Shown here piece by piece: positions 45,848 through 55,751 of a stretch of 64,000 bases of DNA. The notes beneath the pieces were generated by a model. That model was not told the DNA's origin and did not search any database. It saw only the letters and a program-made list of their open reading frames with translations. The DNA comes from Saprospiraceae bacterium (GTDB lineage Bacteria; Bacteroidota; Bacteroidia; Chitinophagales; Saprospiraceae). Each line of letters starts with the position of its first letter. Position 1 is the stretch's first letter. The stretch lies in contig JALHQW010000046.1 of NCBI GenBank assembly GCA_022841745.1, positions 1 through 64,000 of the forward strand. Reading direction: 5' to 3'. Position numbers and translations under genes: made by a program.

Positions 45848-48247
45848 TTAATGCTTGATCACCATCACTGGCTTAATGAGATTCCCAGTTGTACTCATAT
45901 TTAGATAGTAAACTCCTTTCGCCAAGTTTTCTCCAACCACAAGCGATCCTGCCGGAGTGGTCAGTGAATGCGTTTCAACTAATTGGCCTAACATGTTGAA
46001 AATCAGAAGTTCGGATTGTTGGTCATTCAATTTGGTAAGGTCGTATTTTACATTGAATTGATTTATTGATGGGTTCGGAGAAACTCCCAAATAATGGCTG
46101 TTCTCCATGCCTTCATCGGTGCTGCTAGGTGGGTCGGCATCAAACGCCTCGAAAAAGTCCACACCGCTTTCCACGGCATCTGAAAAACTCGGGTCCACAT
46201 CTCCCACTTCGAAGATTATTTGGACGGGGCTATCCAAGGAAATGGCGGACGAGACACCCACCAAGTACTCGTTCCAGGTAGGTGGGAAAAAAAGGTTGGC
46301 ATGCACTATCTCCTGGATGGTTACTGTTTCGTCGCCATTGGTGATTTTTACAATCAGTTTGTCATTTCCAAGTGTGGGTTCGGATGTGGATGCACTGAAA
46401 ATCCAAGCGAAGAACTTGATATATGGCTCATTCATGTTTGATAAGTCCATCGGGGGCGAAAACAACCTTGTAAAGCCATTAATTTGAACGCCACTGAATA
46501 GGTCGGCAACATTGCCGGTGAAATAGCAAGAATTCCCAGCGTCAGTAGAGACATCAATACCCGGCTGCACTGGGAATGGAACTTGTGGCGGAAACACTTC
46601 AATAGGTTCGCCCCGCTCCCAAACACCTTGCGTTGCATCTCCGTTAACCGTCCAGCCAAGGTCCAGGCTGAAAATATCTTCATATCCTTTTTCAAGCGAA
46701 AGGGAAATGGCACCAGTAGTATTGTTAATTTGCTCGGCAGTCAGGACTCCTGTCTTATAGCCCCACTTCCCTGCAAAAACGTCATAGTCGCCGTTGTAGA
46801 ATTGTTGCACCAAGAACTTGCCTTCTGCGTCAGTGGCCAATTCAAAACTGAAATCCGAGTTTTTGATTAACACCTTGGCATCCTGAATAGGCAGCCCTGT
46901 CTCTTCCTCCGTTACTGTGCCACTAAGCGAAAACGTAGGCAGCGATTGCAGGGCAATATCCAATAAAACAACCTGACCGTTCGACAAAACAGCAGTGGCC
47001 GTTTTGGTTTCATAACCAGGTTTTTTGACGGTTATCGTGTAGGTTCCGGCAGTTGCTATGCCCGTCTTGTAATTGCCAGTTAAGCCAGTTTGCGTTTTTG
47101 TCAACGTTCCTGTTAGTTCAATGGTGGCTCCATTCAGCCCTATCCCAGTAGTTGCATCCGTTACCTTGCCCTCCAAATGACAAGCTCTCACATAATTGGG
47201 CTGCAGCACAAAAAGCCCGTTGCTGATATCGGAAACAAGTATCAAGCCACTGGGCAGGTATGGGTAAACGCCCCACGCGCCATCAAACCCAGTATTGGCA
47301 GGGAAAAACGTATCAAAATTGGCAATTTCAACCAAGTTGTCTGGTTTGGAACCATCCAATATGATGCAACCATCCGTGTAATAGGAAACTATCACATAGT
47401 CGTTCAATACATGGGCGTTGTGGGGAATTACGCCCGTCCCTAGCGTTGCGAATGGCCTGAATTGGTCAAGTTCGATGATGTTGTTAGGGTCGGAGACATC
47501 GTAGGCCCCAACGGGAGCATTTGCCACCTCGTCGGTGGTGAACAGAATTTTGCTGTCGTCCGAAAGCCATCCGTTGTGCGAGAAATTGCCTCCAGTTTGC
47601 TGGCTCGCCAACAAGACAGGGTTGGACTTGTCTGTTACGTCATAAATGGAAAACACACCCGCATAAATCTCGAAACTGTAGGCCAAATTGTCACGGATGT
47701 ACGAATCGTGGGAATATTCTGGCGCACATTTACCCGCATAAGTGGGGTTGTAGGGGTCGGCATTCAAATCCATGAAAAGCATCCCGCCACTGTTCAGGTT
47801 TGTGCCATTTAAGTAAAGAAACCCGTGTTCGTCCACGGACAACGAGTGGATGGTGTTCAGCACGCCCAAACCGGGAATGTTAGGGGCCAAATAATGATGA
47901 GTCACAGGGCCGGGCAGGTTTGAGAGGTCAATGACCAAAAGCCCGGAGCCAGTTTCATTGGAGGCATAGGCATAATGGCTCCAGGTCTTGATTTCACGCC
48001 AATTGGACTGCGGCCCGGGGACGAGTTCCGTCTCCACTGGGTTGGATGGGTCGGCGAGGCTTACAATGGAAACGCCGTCATCGGTGCCAACTAAGGCATA
48101 CTCAGTCCCATCTGGTGCGGCATACCCCCAGATATTGCTCAAAACAACATTGTATTCGTAGGATCCTACCAGTGACATGTTTAATTGGGCAAAAGCCCCG
48201 GCATGTAGAAAAATGGCTAAAGCCAGAAAGGTCAATCTTTTTTGCAT
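45848..48247 (-). CDS. Choice-of-anchor B family T9SS protein
   Basis: 799 residues. The signal peptide LTFLALAIFLHAGAFAQ sets the start at 48247. An LVIVD/choice-of-anchor-B propeller spans about 25-375 (for example GTDDGVSIVSLADPSNPVE, LLVIDLSNLPGPV, YDVSDPNNIIEL). Two carboxypeptidase-like regulatory domains follow (LEGKVTDATTGIGLNGATI and LSGTVTEEETGLPIQDAKV), then a jelly-roll-like region. A type A T9SS sorting domain ends the protein (VSPNPSINQFNVKYDL ... KGVYYLNMST). A divergent third copy of the CAATGG repeat lies just upstream of this start. Confidence 0.85.
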   Translation of the reverse strand: MQKRLTFLALAIFLHAGAFAQLNMSLVGSYEYNVVLSNIWGYAAPDGTEYALVGTDDGVSIVSLADPSNPVETELVPGPQSNWREIKTWSHYAYASNETGSGLLVIDLSNLPGPVTHHYLAPNIPGLGVLNTIHSLSVDEHGFLYLNGTNLNSGGMLFMDLNADPYNPTYAGKCAPEYSHDSYIRDNLAYSFEIYAGVFSIYDVTDKSNPVLLASQQTGGNFSHNGWLSDDSKILFTTDEVANAPVGAYDVSDPNNIIELDQFRPFATLGTGVIPHNAHVLNDYVIVSYYTDGCIILDGSKPDNLVEIANFDTFFPANTGFDGAWGVYPYLPSGLILVSDISNGLFVLQPNYVRACHLEGKVTDATTGIGLNGATIELTGTLTKTQTGLTGNYKTGIATAGTYTITVKKPGYETKTATAVLSNGQVVLLDIALQSLPTFSLSGTVTEEETGLPIQDAKVLIKNSDFSFELATDAEGKFLVQQFYNGDYDVFAGKWGYKTGVLTAEQINNTTGAISLSLEKGYEDIFSLDLGWTVNGDATQGVWERGEPIEVFPPQVPFPVQPGIDVSTDAGNSCYFTGNVADLFSGVQINGFTRLFSPPMDLSNMNEPYIKFFAWIFSASTSEPTLGNDKLIVKITNGDETVTIQEIVHANLFFPPTWNEYLVGVSSAISLDSPVQIIFEVGDVDPSFSDAVESGVDFFEAFDADPPSSTDEGMENSHYLGVSPNPSINQFNVKYDLTKLNDQQSELLIFNMLGQLVETHSLTTPAGSLVVGENLAKGVYYLNMSTTGNLIKPVMVIKH

Positions 48248-48277
48248 CTGATTTGGATTTAAATGAAAGGTGAAACT

Positions 48278-48439
48278 CAATGTTTTTAAGGTTTGCATGT
48301 TTCATGTTTTAGGGAGGTTGCTACAATGGGTTGTTTTGGGAATTGGGTTCTGTCAAAACAACCACTACTTTATCAATTATTATTAGAATTTGATTAGCAC
48401 TACCATAAAATTGAAACCTGAAACCTTTATAAACCATTG
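48278..48439 (+). mobile_element. Divergent third copy of the CAATGG element
   Basis: About 162 bp beginning CAATGTTTTTAAGG and ending CCTTTATAAACCATTG. The order of internal blocks (GTTTTAGG, GGTTG, CAAT, TGTTTTGGGAA, GGTT, and a late AACCTGAAACC) follows copies 1 and 2 with many substitutions. Homology is by eye and needs alignment. Confidence 0.45.
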
Positions 48440-48529
48440 AAATTGGGTGATTAAGTTTTCGATGGGTAAACTTAGTTCAAGATGCGGCAAATGCAATTTT
48501 CCCTCTACCATTGCTTTGATTTATTAGAT

Positions 48530-48563
48530 AAAAAAAAAACCCGCACTAAAACGCAGTGCGGGA
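48530..48563 (-). terminator. Hairpin terminator for the 48610 gene
   Basis: CCCGCACT and AGTGCGGG pair around AAAACGC. On the minus strand the hairpin is followed by a run of nine T. Confidence 0.9.
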
Positions 48564-48609
48564 CCTATGATGAAGAGAATAAAGATTAGTTCAAGGCATT
48601 AAGGGAAAT

Positions 48610-50370
48610 TTATAGGTACAGGATTTCCCGGATGTCCTGTTCGGATTTGATTTCTTTGTTCACAGATTCCATAACAAACTCAAACCGTTTGGCCTTTGGG
48701 TCAATATCCTTGAATTTTTGGGGCCGGAAAACAGCTATTTTGTTGTCTTCGGTGACTAACCAAACAAGGTTTTCGGAGCTTTTATTGAAGCGTAATTCAG
48801 CACCATCTTCTGCCAAGAATTGATAGACGGTGTTGCGGCTCTTGTCCACGAGGTAGGCAGCTTTGTTCCTGAAAGGATTGCCTTTTTCGTCCACAAAATT
48901 GGCAGCGAGTTGAAGCATTTGTGGGGGCAGCGGACGGTCGCAGTTCCAAATGCCAAACGCCGAAGCCGTGAACCGGTTCACCACTTTTTTCTTGATGATT
49001 TCATTGTTGGCTGCATAATCATTCCCCTGCTTGCGAAGCGCTTCGATGCGCTGCTCGAAATTCAGGGTCGCCAACCTTTTTTCTTCTTCAAATCGCTTTG
49101 CAATGGCTGCACGTTCTGCGGCGAGTTTTGTCTCACGGGCGGCATTCAATTTGCTGAAGTTTTCCAAATCCCGATTGAACTCGGCCATTGCCCGCTCGTA
49201 GTCCGAGCCGCTGAGCACAGGGTTTACCAATACTTTGATGGAGTTGCCTTTTTTCTCCAGCGAAAGCTCATAATCCTGTTCGTTCAGCTTTTTGATGCTC
49301 AAGCCAGTCACGAGGCTGAATTCTTTTTGAAGCTGATCCGGTGTTATGCTTGATTTTGGATTTAGCTGCCAGAGCATTTTTGAGTATTTGGCATAGAGTT
49401 GCCGAAGTTCTTGCTCTTCTTCGCTTTCAAGCGCTGTCCCATTGGTCGGGAAAATATCGTCCATGTCAAGGTTGAAGACATGGTCCTTGTTTATAGCCCG
49501 CTGTGGCTTGGAAGGCTGCTTGGGTTTGGGTATGGACTTTTCCAATTTATTGGTTTCAGCGGCCTCGCTAACTTGTATGGCCAACATCTTTTCAGCCAAG
49601 GTCTTTTGAGCTGGGTAAAATGGGCTATTTTCATCGAGGTTGGAGCTTGGTACTGGCTCATCGCTGATGACTTCCATGCGGTCAATGTCCTGATAGACCC
49701 AATTACGGTTGTTTTCATCAAGCTTGTAAATATTGTATCCCGCAGGTATGGCCAAACTTGGCGAAGTGTTCACGTTGGATACAAGTTCCACATTAATGGC
49801 CTTGCCAGGCGCCATGTTTATGCGTTTGCCATCTTGCTCCGCAAAAATTTCAATCATGCCAGCGCTTTCCAGGTTGTAATTTACACCGGCAGAGTCGTAG
49901 GTCATTGGAATGCCAGACAGGTAAAAATCAACAAAATCGTGCATTTCCCGGTAGTGGAGCGTTACTTCGCCGCTCAGTGTTTCCCCTTCCTCATTGACAA
50001 AAGCAGCTGCTGGCACGGTGAGTTGCGAACCGCTTGGGTACTTGTAAATGCCACCTTTGTTGGGGTTCACTTTGAAACTGGCAAATGATGGTTTTATTTG
50101 TTCAAAAGGTTGGTTGATATATGGCCTTGCCTCAAAAAAAGCAGCTTGCTTTTCCGTATAATCCGTTTTCAGTACTTGATTGTAAAGGAAGAAAAAACCC
50201 ACTATAGAGGCGGCAACTGCTACGGCCCTCCAAACCAGCTTTTTGACGATGGCGTCTTTTTTTGGCTGGGTGGCATATTGCGTCAGCAGGGAATCAAAGT
50301 TTTTATGCCGCTCAATTTGTTCTTTGCTAAGTGGCTTGGGGTTAAGCCTTATGTCGTAATTCTTTTTCAT
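48610..50370 (-). CDS. Single-pass membrane protein beside an ECF sigma factor
   Basis: 586 residues. A cytoplasmic N-terminal tail of about 45 residues (MKKNYDIRLNPKPLSKEQ...) precedes one transmembrane helix (about 46-65, VWRAVAVAASIVGFFFLYNQ). A large extracytoplasmic part follows, with a beta-rich region (GGIYKYPSGSQLTVPAAAF, GEVTLHYREMHDFVDFYLSG, about 100-240). Pro/Lys-rich linkers come next, then a charged Glu/Arg/Lys coiled coil (about 415-475) and a C-terminal globular segment. The topology and position, 40 bp downstream of an ECF sigma gene on the same strand, fit an anti-sigma factor, but no classical anti-sigma domain is recognised. Function is inferred from context only. Confidence 0.7.
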   Translation of the reverse strand: MKKNYDIRLNPKPLSKEQIERHKNFDSLLTQYATQPKKDAIVKKLVWRAVAVAASIVGFFFLYNQVLKTDYTEKQAAFFEARPYINQPFEQIKPSFASFKVNPNKGGIYKYPSGSQLTVPAAAFVNEEGETLSGEVTLHYREMHDFVDFYLSGIPMTYDSAGVNYNLESAGMIEIFAEQDGKRINMAPGKAINVELVSNVNTSPSLAIPAGYNIYKLDENNRNWVYQDIDRMEVISDEPVPSSNLDENSPFYPAQKTLAEKMLAIQVSEAAETNKLEKSIPKPKQPSKPQRAINKDHVFNLDMDDIFPTNGTALESEEEQELRQLYAKYSKMLWQLNPKSSITPDQLQKEFSLVTGLSIKKLNEQDYELSLEKKGNSIKVLVNPVLSGSDYERAMAEFNRDLENFSKLNAARETKLAAERAAIAKRFEEEKRLATLNFEQRIEALRKQGNDYAANNEIIKKKVVNRFTASAFGIWNCDRPLPPQMLQLAANFVDEKGNPFRNKAAYLVDKSRNTVYQFLAEDGAELRFNKSSENLVWLVTEDNKIAVFRPQKFKDIDPKAKRFEFVMESVNKEIKSEQDIREILYL

Positions 50371-50410
50371 GCTTTATCATTTTTGGCGGAATGAAAGGGC
50401 AAAAGCGTTG

Positions 50411-51043
50411 TCATTTGGCACCGCCTATTTGGTTGATGATAATCTTTTTGAGCCGTTCGAGTACCCGGTAAGTTCGAACCTTGGCATTGCTTTCCGTGAT
50501 GTTCAGGACCTCTGCGATTTCCTTGAAAGGGCGCTGTTCAAAAAAGCGCATTTCGACGATTTCAAGGTCTGCCTCTTTCAACTCGTCCAAGGCAGGAATC
50601 AAATATGGCCTGTAACGTTCCAAGTCATCCTCGAAAACCTCTTCGAACATGGTCGCCAAGTTGGTCTCCTCGACACTTACCACCCGCATCCTTTTATGCT
50701 GGCGGTACCATTGTGCCACCTCGTTGCTGGCAATTCTGTACAGCCATGCTGAAAAAGGAACTCCCCGGAAGGTATAGTCGCCAAGCCTTTGCATGGCTTT
50801 CAAAAAAACCTGCGAACTGATGTCCGCACTTGCTACCTCGTTCTGCGTTCGGTTGTAGATGAATTGGAATATCGCTTCAAAGTACTTATCGTACAATGGC
50901 CTGAATGCAGCAGGGTTCACCTGTGCAGCCTGAACGATAGACCATTCGTCCTGAATATCATGTATGGAAACAGTCCTTCGGAAGGAATTCATCAGCCCTT
51001 CGTTTTTTGCAAGGGTACGATTAATTTGTAATACCTGCAGCAT
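50411..51043 (-). CDS. ECF RNA polymerase sigma factor
   Basis: 210 residues from the ATG at 51043; a later Met at 50992 (MNSFRRTV) gives 193 residues and is also plausible, while a TTG at 51064 is less likely. Sigma region 2 is visible (FIYNRTQNEVASADISSQVF ... FSAWLYRIASNEVAQWYRQH) and region 4 as LEIVEMRFFEQRPFKEIAEVL followed by ESNAKVRTYRVLERLKKII. The acid-rich linker between them is longer than usual. It probably directs RNA polymerase to an envelope or stress regulon, with activity held by the membrane protein encoded downstream. Confidence 0.9.
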   Translation of the reverse strand: MLQVLQINRTLAKNEGLMNSFRRTVSIHDIQDEWSIVQAAQVNPAAFRPLYDKYFEAIFQFIYNRTQNEVASADISSQVFLKAMQRLGDYTFRGVPFSAWLYRIASNEVAQWYRQHKRMRVVSVEETNLATMFEEVFEDDLERYRPYLIPALDELKEADLEIVEMRFFEQRPFKEIAEVLNITESNAKVRTYRVLERLKKIIINQIGGAK

Positions 51044-51361
51044 TTTTCGCACAGCTTGGTACAAACGGCAGGAGGTGTTGCCCTTGCCCCAATTTGGATT
51101 GTTAACTAATGTGGCTAAACCAGGAGTGTGATGTAATTTTTCAACCTATAAATTTCCAAATTGGTTTGCAAATGGCAACTTCCTTGTCCGTTTTTCAGCA
51201 CCGGGAAGCTGTGCCCCCCGTACTGTTTCAAAGACCATAATGCAAGGGAGCCAAAAGGTTACAGTTGGTGCGAAAAGTTATTCTTTTTTCAAAAAAATGG
51301 GCGTGCTGTCAACCGACAGCACGCCCATTTTATATTCCAAAAGCATTGACGTTGCTGATTA
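51044..51361. other. Intergenic region upstream of the sigma factor gene
   Basis: 318 bp, with the terminator at 51296-51329 for the cargo gene at 51362. The rest is unremarkable and may hold the sigma gene promoter. Confidence 0.6.
51296..51329 (-). terminator. Hairpin terminator after the 51362 cargo gene
   Basis: AATGGGCGTGCTGTC pairs exactly with GACAGCACGCCCATT around AACC. On the minus strand TTTTTGAAAAAAG follows. Confidence 0.92.
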
Positions 51362-54300
51362 TCAGTGGGTTAAGACCATCATTTTGGTAGCGGTAAAATC
51401 TGCCGTCTCCAAGCGATAGTACACCACGCCTTTGGTGTTTAACTCGCTGCGCTTTATCGTTATTTGATGGGATCCCTTGCCAAAATCACCTTCAATTTTC
51501 TTCAACTCCCTGCCTGCCACGTCCGTAAAGCTAATAGTGCAGTGGGCAGCGTTTGGCAAACTGAAACCGATGGCGGTTTGGCCAGTGAATGGGTTCGGCG
51601 AATTCTGAAGGAGTTCATAACCAGTTTGGTACGATTTGAAGTCCAAGGAAATGCCCCTTACCACGTTTCCGTCGGTGTACGCCGCTGCTTTTGTATAACG
51701 TGAATCAATGGAGAGCAACTCTGACAGATTGCCGCTTGTTTTTGCTTTGAAAACCAATTGGCAAATGGGGCCATTCAATTGCGAAGCATTCCCGTCCACG
51801 TTGTTCCAACTTGCGGTCAAGGTGCCTTCTGCTAATTTGGCAAAGCCAAAATGCTCTTGTGACAAGATACCTTCTTCCACTCCTTCAAACGATAATTTTT
51901 CTTTGTCAAAATTGAGTGAAAACTGAATTCCAACCAACGATTCATCCAGAACAGTCAATGGAACACGGATCGTTTGGTCTTTATCGAATGATGTATCATC
52001 AATAAGGATGGCCAAATCGTAAGTGGCATTGCGCTCATCGCTGTTGCCTGCCAGGTTGGTGGCTGCACTCACGTTCACATCCCCGATTTTGATGGCGACA
52101 AAATCAGCGTTCAGTTCTTCTTCCGAAAGGTCGTTGAAGTTCTCCAACTCTGGGATTGGCGAAGTCCAAGGATTGGCTGGGTTGGTGAAGACATGGCTTT
52201 TCTCTACAAACCGCCAAGCGGTATTGTTTGGAAAATCTTCGTTGATGAAAAGAATAAGCTTCCGTATTTCCACCAAATCAAACGTTGTAACGCTGTTCGA
52301 GCGATTGGCATCCGCTGCCAAGATTTTATAAGGTGAGCCTAAAGGCGTCACACCCAAGATATGTTTGGAAATTAGTACAAGGTCGAAGGTGGACACGCCA
52401 TTGAGCGGATTTACGTCATGAGAAGGCACCACGGTGTAGTCGCCACCTGAGGCAAGTCCATTTAAATAGTAAACACCTTCCTCATTGGTTACTGCCGTTA
52501 CATGATTGTCGCCATTCAGGTGGATCTGCACGCCCTCGACGCCTGCTTCGTCCTCATTGGCGATGCGCCCTGAAATATAGTTCACAAGTGGATCGGCACA
52601 GGCGTTGGCATTGTCTTGTACCGTGATTTGCGTAGTACAAAATGCTTGGTTTCCGGCATCGTCAGTCACCCATATATCCACAAAAGTGGTGGTGTTCTGA
52701 TTGGAACAATTGAAAGTTATGCTGGTATCCGTAGAGTCAGCAGAGAATGAAAGTTTTACATCCTCATCGCAATTGTCGAAACTGCCATCGTCAAGGTCAC
52801 TAGCCCAAACCTCAATCATTGGAGGAAAGACGGGCATAAGGGTGACGATGATGCCATTTTTGCAATAAGGCGTCGGTTTCTTGCAATCCTCAACTACTAC
52901 AGTGGTTGTGCAAGTAGATTGGTTGTTGCAATTATCAATGGCCTTATAGGTAACAGAATAAGTTCCCGGAGGTACGTTCAAGTGGGGGCCAAGGCCATTT
53001 ACCGAGATGCCACCCAGGTTAATCTCGGCAGTGACGGTCACATTTGGGCTACAGTCATTGATATTTGGAATTGGCAACAGCACATCTGCGTCGCAGGAGT
53101 TGTCTTCAATGCAAATTTTGGGGATGGAACAGCCAGCGGTGAACACAGGGTCAACGTTGTCATTTACCTTGATGACTTGTTGATAGGTAATGAACCCATC
53201 CCAAGGGTCGGTGTCTATGTCCGTATCCGGGTTGCGGAAGTTCAAGACTGGGTTGGTATTGGGCGTGTGGGCATCATTGGCGAAGGGCCTTAGCCTGTAG
53301 GCCGTTGGTGCAAATGGGTTTGGTGCAGGCACACTGCCTCTCCAACTATCCCTAAAAGTTCTGGCATCGCAATCGCCATCGTTGTCAAGGTCGCATGACG
53401 GGAATGCCAAGCCCAATTGGTTCTCTGGCTGCTCCATCACTTCTTGGTCAACTTCTGCGCCTACCACGCACCAGTTGATGATGGACCAAGTCCTAACTAT
53501 TTTATAGCAAGCATCGGGCACAACGGTAAACGTTTCATCGTCGTAGGTCACAGCCAAAAGTTCGCAGGTTTCATAGAAAATCTCAGGTTCGCCAAAGTCT
53601 GGCGGAGTGACGCCGCAGTTGATAGTCAAGTCAACTGGGAATTCTACGACCCAGTCCGATACATGGTCAATATTGATGGTCTGGGTACAAGGCTGCACGG
53701 TGGTATTTCCGCTGAGGTCGGTAGCTGTAAAGCTGCGGGTTATGGTGCCTTCCAAGCATTGGTCAATATTGGAAGCGTAGTTCCGATTGATGCCAATTCC
53801 GCAATTGTCAAAGAAAATAGGTGTACCAAAAAACTGGTCGAGGTAGGCACTCCGTTCAGCTGGCGTTGCCAAAGCGGCAATTTGTGTCTCAATATTGTCC
53901 GCATAAAAATCACAAGTGATTCGCTGGTTGAGCGGGCAGGAAACGAGCACAGGGTGCTGTTTGTCATTGACCAACACTTGTACCATGCAATCGTTGTAAT
54001 TGTTGAAACAGTCATAAACCCTGAGCACCACCGTGATGGTCTTGCCAGCGTCCTCGCAACAAAAAACAACGGAAGGGCCAAATTCAAGGTCATCGTGGCC
54101 ATCGTTGCAAGGGTCTTCGTTCATGCGACGTACCAAGAACTTGTCCACACAGCAGTTGTCGTTGGAGGCCAGGTTGAATGCTTCAGCTTCTACGACTGCC
54201 CTGCCCGAAGACTCAAGGCTGACATCGGTGAATTCCACGCAAACGGGTGTAGGAGCTATCCGGTCGGTTACTTGCAGCACGATGTCCTTGGTCGCCACGT

Positions 54301-55702
54301 TGCCGCAACGGTCAAATGCCTGTATGGTGACGATATGGAAGCCGATGGGCAAGCCCGGAGCAGGTATTTTGCCATTCACGATTTCGCCAACAGCGGTATT
54401 GATGTTGATGTTGGCAATGCCAGTACAATTGTCTGTAACGCTGGGGTTAGGGAAAGGCTCGGTGGAGCGGCAAGGATGCGGATGTACCCCAGGGATATTG
54501 GCATCCACAATTAGGTTATTGGCTGTAATCGTTGGTGGGGTATTGTCTCTTACCTTGATAATTTGCACATTGTCTTCCCCGCCTACGCCTGTGGTGATGA
54601 TTTCACCTGAGCACCAATCAACAACCGTCCATGTCCGAATGATATCGAAAGCCCTGGTCGTGCCGGGGCAAGTAAATGTACGCTCGTCGGAGAAGGTAAT
54701 ATTGAACTTGCAGCTACCAGCAAATACATTGGAGGGCCTTCCAGAACCAGATGCGGTGCCAGCTAGTAAGCTTGAATTGATACTTGTGACTTGGGTGCAA
54801 TTCCAAATCTTGTCATCGGGAAAATCCACTAGGGTAGGGCGCTCAACGGTGACAAGGTCCGTACAGGTTGCCACATTACCGTAGATATCAACTGCGCTCC
54901 AAAAGCGCTGATAAACTTGAAAGTTATCGTCACAAATATCTTCATCCAATGCGGTCACTCCTAGCAAGCTAAGTTCAGGGTCGCTGTCGCAATTGTCAAA
55001 AACAGTTGGTTCAGGGGCAGATTCTGGAGTCCTTGTGCAGCTGATTGTTTGATTGGGGCAATTGAGTACAGGAGCCAATTTGTCTTTAATCATTATTTGT
55101 CCCCAGCATGAATTGTTGTTAGCTGGATCAGTGACCATGACCGTCAACAGCAGCCCAATTTCTTCACAAGTAATTAAGTTTCCAAGAGAAGCTCCAGATG
55201 TATCTATGATGTTTACCAAATAATCATCATAACAGCCATAAGGCCCACCTTCAAGTATGTCATCAGCCCCGACGACAAGTTCACCATTTTGGGGCACGCT
55301 GATTTGAACCACGTCATTGCAGGCCAACACCCCTGTTGGATTTGGGAATTCCTGGACGGTGATATCAAAACTGCAGGATGCCGACAAACCAATATTGTTG
55401 GTAGCTGTGAAGAATACCGTGTTGATACCAATTGGGAAGACCTCACCAGAATCAATGCCCGCAGTCTGAACTACTTGCGGATTCGGGTCGCAAACATCAG
55501 TGGCAGTTGCGGCAAAGTCAAAGACCATCCCGCATTCTCCGGCATCAAGGGTGACGACGATGTTACTTGGACAGGTGATGAGCGGTGGACCACAGGGTGG
55601 TTGGGAAAAGGAGGGCAGGGCTTGCGAAAGCACCATTACCAAAATGAGAAGAAGTTTGCCCCCTAAGCAAAGGAGGGGCTGTGTAAGTTTAGTTACTTTC
55701 AT
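51362..55702 (-). CDS. HYR-repeat T9SS protein with dockerin-like and cohesin-like modules
   Basis: 1446 residues. The signal sequence LLLILVMVLSQALPSFSQ gives the start at 55702. Multiple HYR/Ig-like domains span about 35-1060, with Cys-rich CPSNIVVTLD, DNCGIGINRN and repeated TDxxGNxxxC segments. A dockerin-like pair of loops follows at about 1095-1155 (LNGVSTFDLVLISKHILG and DANRSNSVTTFDLVEIRKLI). Then comes a cohesin-like segment at about 1245-1330 (LVGIQFSLNFDKEKLSFEG ... ASWNNVDG). A type A T9SS sorting domain ends the protein (NSPNPFTGQTAIGFSLP ... GVVYYRLETAD). Having both cohesin-like and dockerin-like modules in one chain suggests intra- or intermolecular assembly, but binding is not shown. 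Confidence 0.84.
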   Translation of the reverse strand: MKVTKLTQPLLCLGGKLLLILVMVLSQALPSFSQPPCGPPLITCPSNIVVTLDAGECGMVFDFAATATDVCDPNPQVVQTAGIDSGEVFPIGINTVFFTATNNIGLSASCSFDITVQEFPNPTGVLACNDVVQISVPQNGELVVGADDILEGGPYGCYDDYLVNIIDTSGASLGNLITCEEIGLLLTVMVTDPANNNSCWGQIMIKDKLAPVLNCPNQTISCTRTPESAPEPTVFDNCDSDPELSLLGVTALDEDICDDNFQVYQRFWSAVDIYGNVATCTDLVTVERPTLVDFPDDKIWNCTQVTSINSSLLAGTASGSGRPSNVFAGSCKFNITFSDERTFTCPGTTRAFDIIRTWTVVDWCSGEIITTGVGGEDNVQIIKVRDNTPPTITANNLIVDANIPGVHPHPCRSTEPFPNPSVTDNCTGIANININTAVGEIVNGKIPAPGLPIGFHIVTIQAFDRCGNVATKDIVLQVTDRIAPTPVCVEFTDVSLESSGRAVVEAEAFNLASNDNCCVDKFLVRRMNEDPCNDGHDDLEFGPSVVFCCEDAGKTITVVLRVYDCFNNYNDCMVQVLVNDKQHPVLVSCPLNQRITCDFYADNIETQIAALATPAERSAYLDQFFGTPIFFDNCGIGINRNYASNIDQCLEGTITRSFTATDLSGNTTVQPCTQTINIDHVSDWVVEFPVDLTINCGVTPPDFGEPEIFYETCELLAVTYDDETFTVVPDACYKIVRTWSIINWCVVGAEVDQEVMEQPENQLGLAFPSCDLDNDGDCDARTFRDSWRGSVPAPNPFAPTAYRLRPFANDAHTPNTNPVLNFRNPDTDIDTDPWDGFITYQQVIKVNDNVDPVFTAGCSIPKICIEDNSCDADVLLPIPNINDCSPNVTVTAEINLGGISVNGLGPHLNVPPGTYSVTYKAIDNCNNQSTCTTTVVVEDCKKPTPYCKNGIIVTLMPVFPPMIEVWASDLDDGSFDNCDEDVKLSFSADSTDTSITFNCSNQNTTTFVDIWVTDDAGNQAFCTTQITVQDNANACADPLVNYISGRIANEDEAGVEGVQIHLNGDNHVTAVTNEEGVYYLNGLASGGDYTVVPSHDVNPLNGVSTFDLVLISKHILGVTPLGSPYKILAADANRSNSVTTFDLVEIRKLILFINEDFPNNTAWRFVEKSHVFTNPANPWTSPIPELENFNDLSEEELNADFVAIKIGDVNVSAATNLAGNSDERNATYDLAILIDDTSFDKDQTIRVPLTVLDESLVGIQFSLNFDKEKLSFEGVEEGILSQEHFGFAKLAEGTLTASWNNVDGNASQLNGPICQLVFKAKTSGNLSELLSIDSRYTKAAAYTDGNVVRGISLDFKSYQTGYELLQNSPNPFTGQTAIGFSLPNAAHCTISFTDVAGRELKKIEGDFGKGSHQITIKRSELNTKGVVYYRLETADFTATKMMVLTH

Positions 55703-55751
55703 GAGATTATAATTTGTCAACCAGCAACAAAACGTAAAATAGTAAAAAAAT

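Larger units (their letters stand above)
48248..48609. other. Intergenic region with repeat copy 3 and a terminator
   Basis: 362 bp between a minus-strand cargo gene and a minus-strand membrane protein gene. It contains the divergent CAATGG element (48278-48439) and the terminator at 48530-48563. Confidence 0.7.

Noticed and set aside
53417-54514. A 365-codon open frame on the plus strand inside the HYR-repeat cargo gene
   Set aside because: It lies wholly antisense to a gene with clear domains, has no recognisable domain of its own, and mirrors the repeat structure of the opposite strand.
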